From JAVBUY01 sp031552735 (GTDB taxonomy: Bacteria > Bacillota > Clostridia > Christensenellales > Aristaeellaceae), in the NCBI GenBank assembly GCA_031552735.1, contig JAVBMF010000012.1, forward strand, positions 1 to 64,000: a stretch of 64,000 nucleotides of DNA. Reading direction: 5' to 3'. The translations under genes were made by a program, and so were the position numbers. The notes beneath the pieces were generated by a model. That model did not search any database and was not told the DNA's origin. It was given only the letters and a program-made list of their open reading frames with translations. Every line of letters begins with the position of its first letter. The stretch's first letter is position 1. Positions 63,112 through 64,000 of the stretch are shown piece by piece.

Positions 63112-64000
63112 CAACGTATATTGTGACTGGTGGCGCGGGCTTTATTGGCAGCAACTTTGTGTTCCATATGCTCGAGGCGCACCCCGATGCGCGGGTGATC
63201 TGCTTGGATGCCTTGACCTATGCGGGCAATGTGGAAACCCTGGCTTCTGTTTGGGAAAATCCGCGGTTCCGCTTTGTAAAGGCAAGCATCACCGATCAGG
63301 ACGCGGTGTTTAAGTTGTTTGAGGAAGAGCACCCGGAGTATCTGGTCAACTTTGCCGCGGAGAGTCATGTGGATCGCTCCATCGACAACCCGCGCGTGTT
63401 TTTGGAAACCAACATTTTGGGCACCCAGACACTGCTGGACGCGTGCCGCAAGTTTGGCATCCGGCGATATCATCAGGTTTCGACCGACGAGGTGTACGGC
63501 GATTTGCCCCTAGATCGGCCGGACCTGATGTTCACCGAAGAAACGCCGATCCACACCTCCAGCCCATACTCGGCCAGCAAGGCCGCTGCGGACCTCTTGG
63601 TGCAGGCATACCACAGAACCTTCGGTGTGCCGGTGACCATTTCGCGTTGCTCCAACAACTACGGTCCCTATCACTTTCCCGAAAAGCTGATCCCGCTGAT
63701 GATTGTCAATGCGCTCAACGACAAGCCGCTGCCGGTTTACGGAAAAGGTGAAAACGTCCGGGATTGGCTGTATGTGCTGGATCACTGCAAGGCGATCGAC
63801 CTGGTGATCCATCAGGGCCGCGAAGGTGAAGTGTACAACATTGGCGGGCACAATGAGATGACGAACATCGACATTGTGAAGCTGATCTGCAAGGCGCTGG
63901 ATAAACCCGAAAGCCTCATTACCTATGTGGCGGACCGCAAGGGACACGATATGCGCTACGCGATTGACCCGACGAAAATCCATCGTGAGCTGGGCTGGCT
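63108..64000 (+). CDS. rmlB: dTDP-glucose 4,6-dehydratase, 3' end beyond window
   Basis: GTG 63108 overlaps the rmlD stop (GTGA); AGAGGAG precedes it. Visible 297 residues: NAD motif GGAGFIG at 8-14, DALTYAGN, FAAESHVDRSID, catalytic STDEVYGD (126-128 TDE), Y154-SASK158, and VRDWLYVLDHCKAI. Second step of dTDP-rhamnose synthesis. About 40-50 residues should lie beyond base 64000. Confidence 0.95.
   Translation, partial: MTTYIVTGGAGFIGSNFVFHMLEAHPDARVICLDALTYAGNVETLASVWENPRFRFVKASITDQDAVFKLFEEEHPEYLVNFAAESHVDRSIDNPRVFLETNILGTQTLLDACRKFGIRRYHQVSTDEVYGDLPLDRPDLMFTEETPIHTSSPYSASKAAADLLVQAYHRTFGVPVTISRCSNNYGPYHFPEKLIPLMIVNALNDKPLPVYGKGENVRDWLYVLDHCKAIDLVIHQGREGEVYNIGGHNEMTNIDIVKLICKALDKPESLITYVADRKGHDMRYAIDPTKIHRELGW

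Overview
The window looks like a GC-rich member of the Bacillota (class Clostridia or a relative). Supporting signs are a collagen-like exosporium-type protein, a THF-riboswitch-controlled folate transporter S component, small Firmicutes families (YkuS, DUF951, DUF1858, YcxB, DUF5711, DUF6809), strong Shine-Dalgarno sequences and many TTGACA/TATAAT promoters with 17-bp spacers. I infer this from gene content; no marker gene fixes the genus.

Layout. 1-8.3 kb: the N-terminal about 2750 codons of a giant secreted surface protein (minus strand) that leaves the window within an array of 83-residue InlB-type repeats. 8.4-13.6 kb: a decayed accessory region at the 3' end of guaA. It holds an excisionase/integrase hybrid remnant, a perfect 14-bp inverted repeat, two copies of a 12-bp guaA-end sequence that look like attachment sites, an ECF sigma factor with a frame-broken anti-sigma gene, an AT-rich AlbA_2 (Schlafen-type) gene and a DUF6809 gene. 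13.6-21.6 kb: guaA (with a degenerate glutaminase site), an orphan gene, a PfoR/EIIC-like membrane protein, a DUF1858 protein, a DnaA-box-like cluster, two methyltransferases, a riboswitch-folT unit and a serine hydrolase. 21.8-26.4 kb: a complete XRE-cupin regulator plus potABCD polyamine uptake operon. 26.5-34.6 kb: housekeeping and envelope genes (CvpA, DUF5711, YkuS, nagA, uppP, a gpsA-like gene, mutT, a low-molecular-weight phosphatase, mscL). 34.7-42.4 kb: tRNA-Leu(GAG), yaaA, a glycosyltransferase divergent from a TetR/nitroreductase/methyltransferase operon, a nucleotide-sugar dehydrogenase, the collagen-like protein and tRNA-Arg(ACG). 42.5-49.3 kb: DUF951 and three tandem type I signal peptidases, followed by a minus-strand set that includes a GH2-like protein without the usual catalytic glutamate. 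49.5-55.9 kb: a 1254-residue SH3-repeat envelope protein, then serC-serA. 56-64 kb: a frameshifted AraC/GyrI-like gene, then a polysaccharide export and rhamnose operon (ABC-2 exporter, two glycosyltransferases, rmlA, rmlD, rmlB running off the end).

The genes point to heavy investment in the cell surface: two very large secreted proteins, three signal peptidases, undecaprenyl phosphate recycling, nucleotide-sugar synthesis and polysaccharide export. The points most worth following up are the GMP synthase that lost the Cys and Glu of its glutaminase triad, the guaA-end island, the RgpF/ParB-like fusion in the rhamnose locus and the zinc-ribbon MscL.
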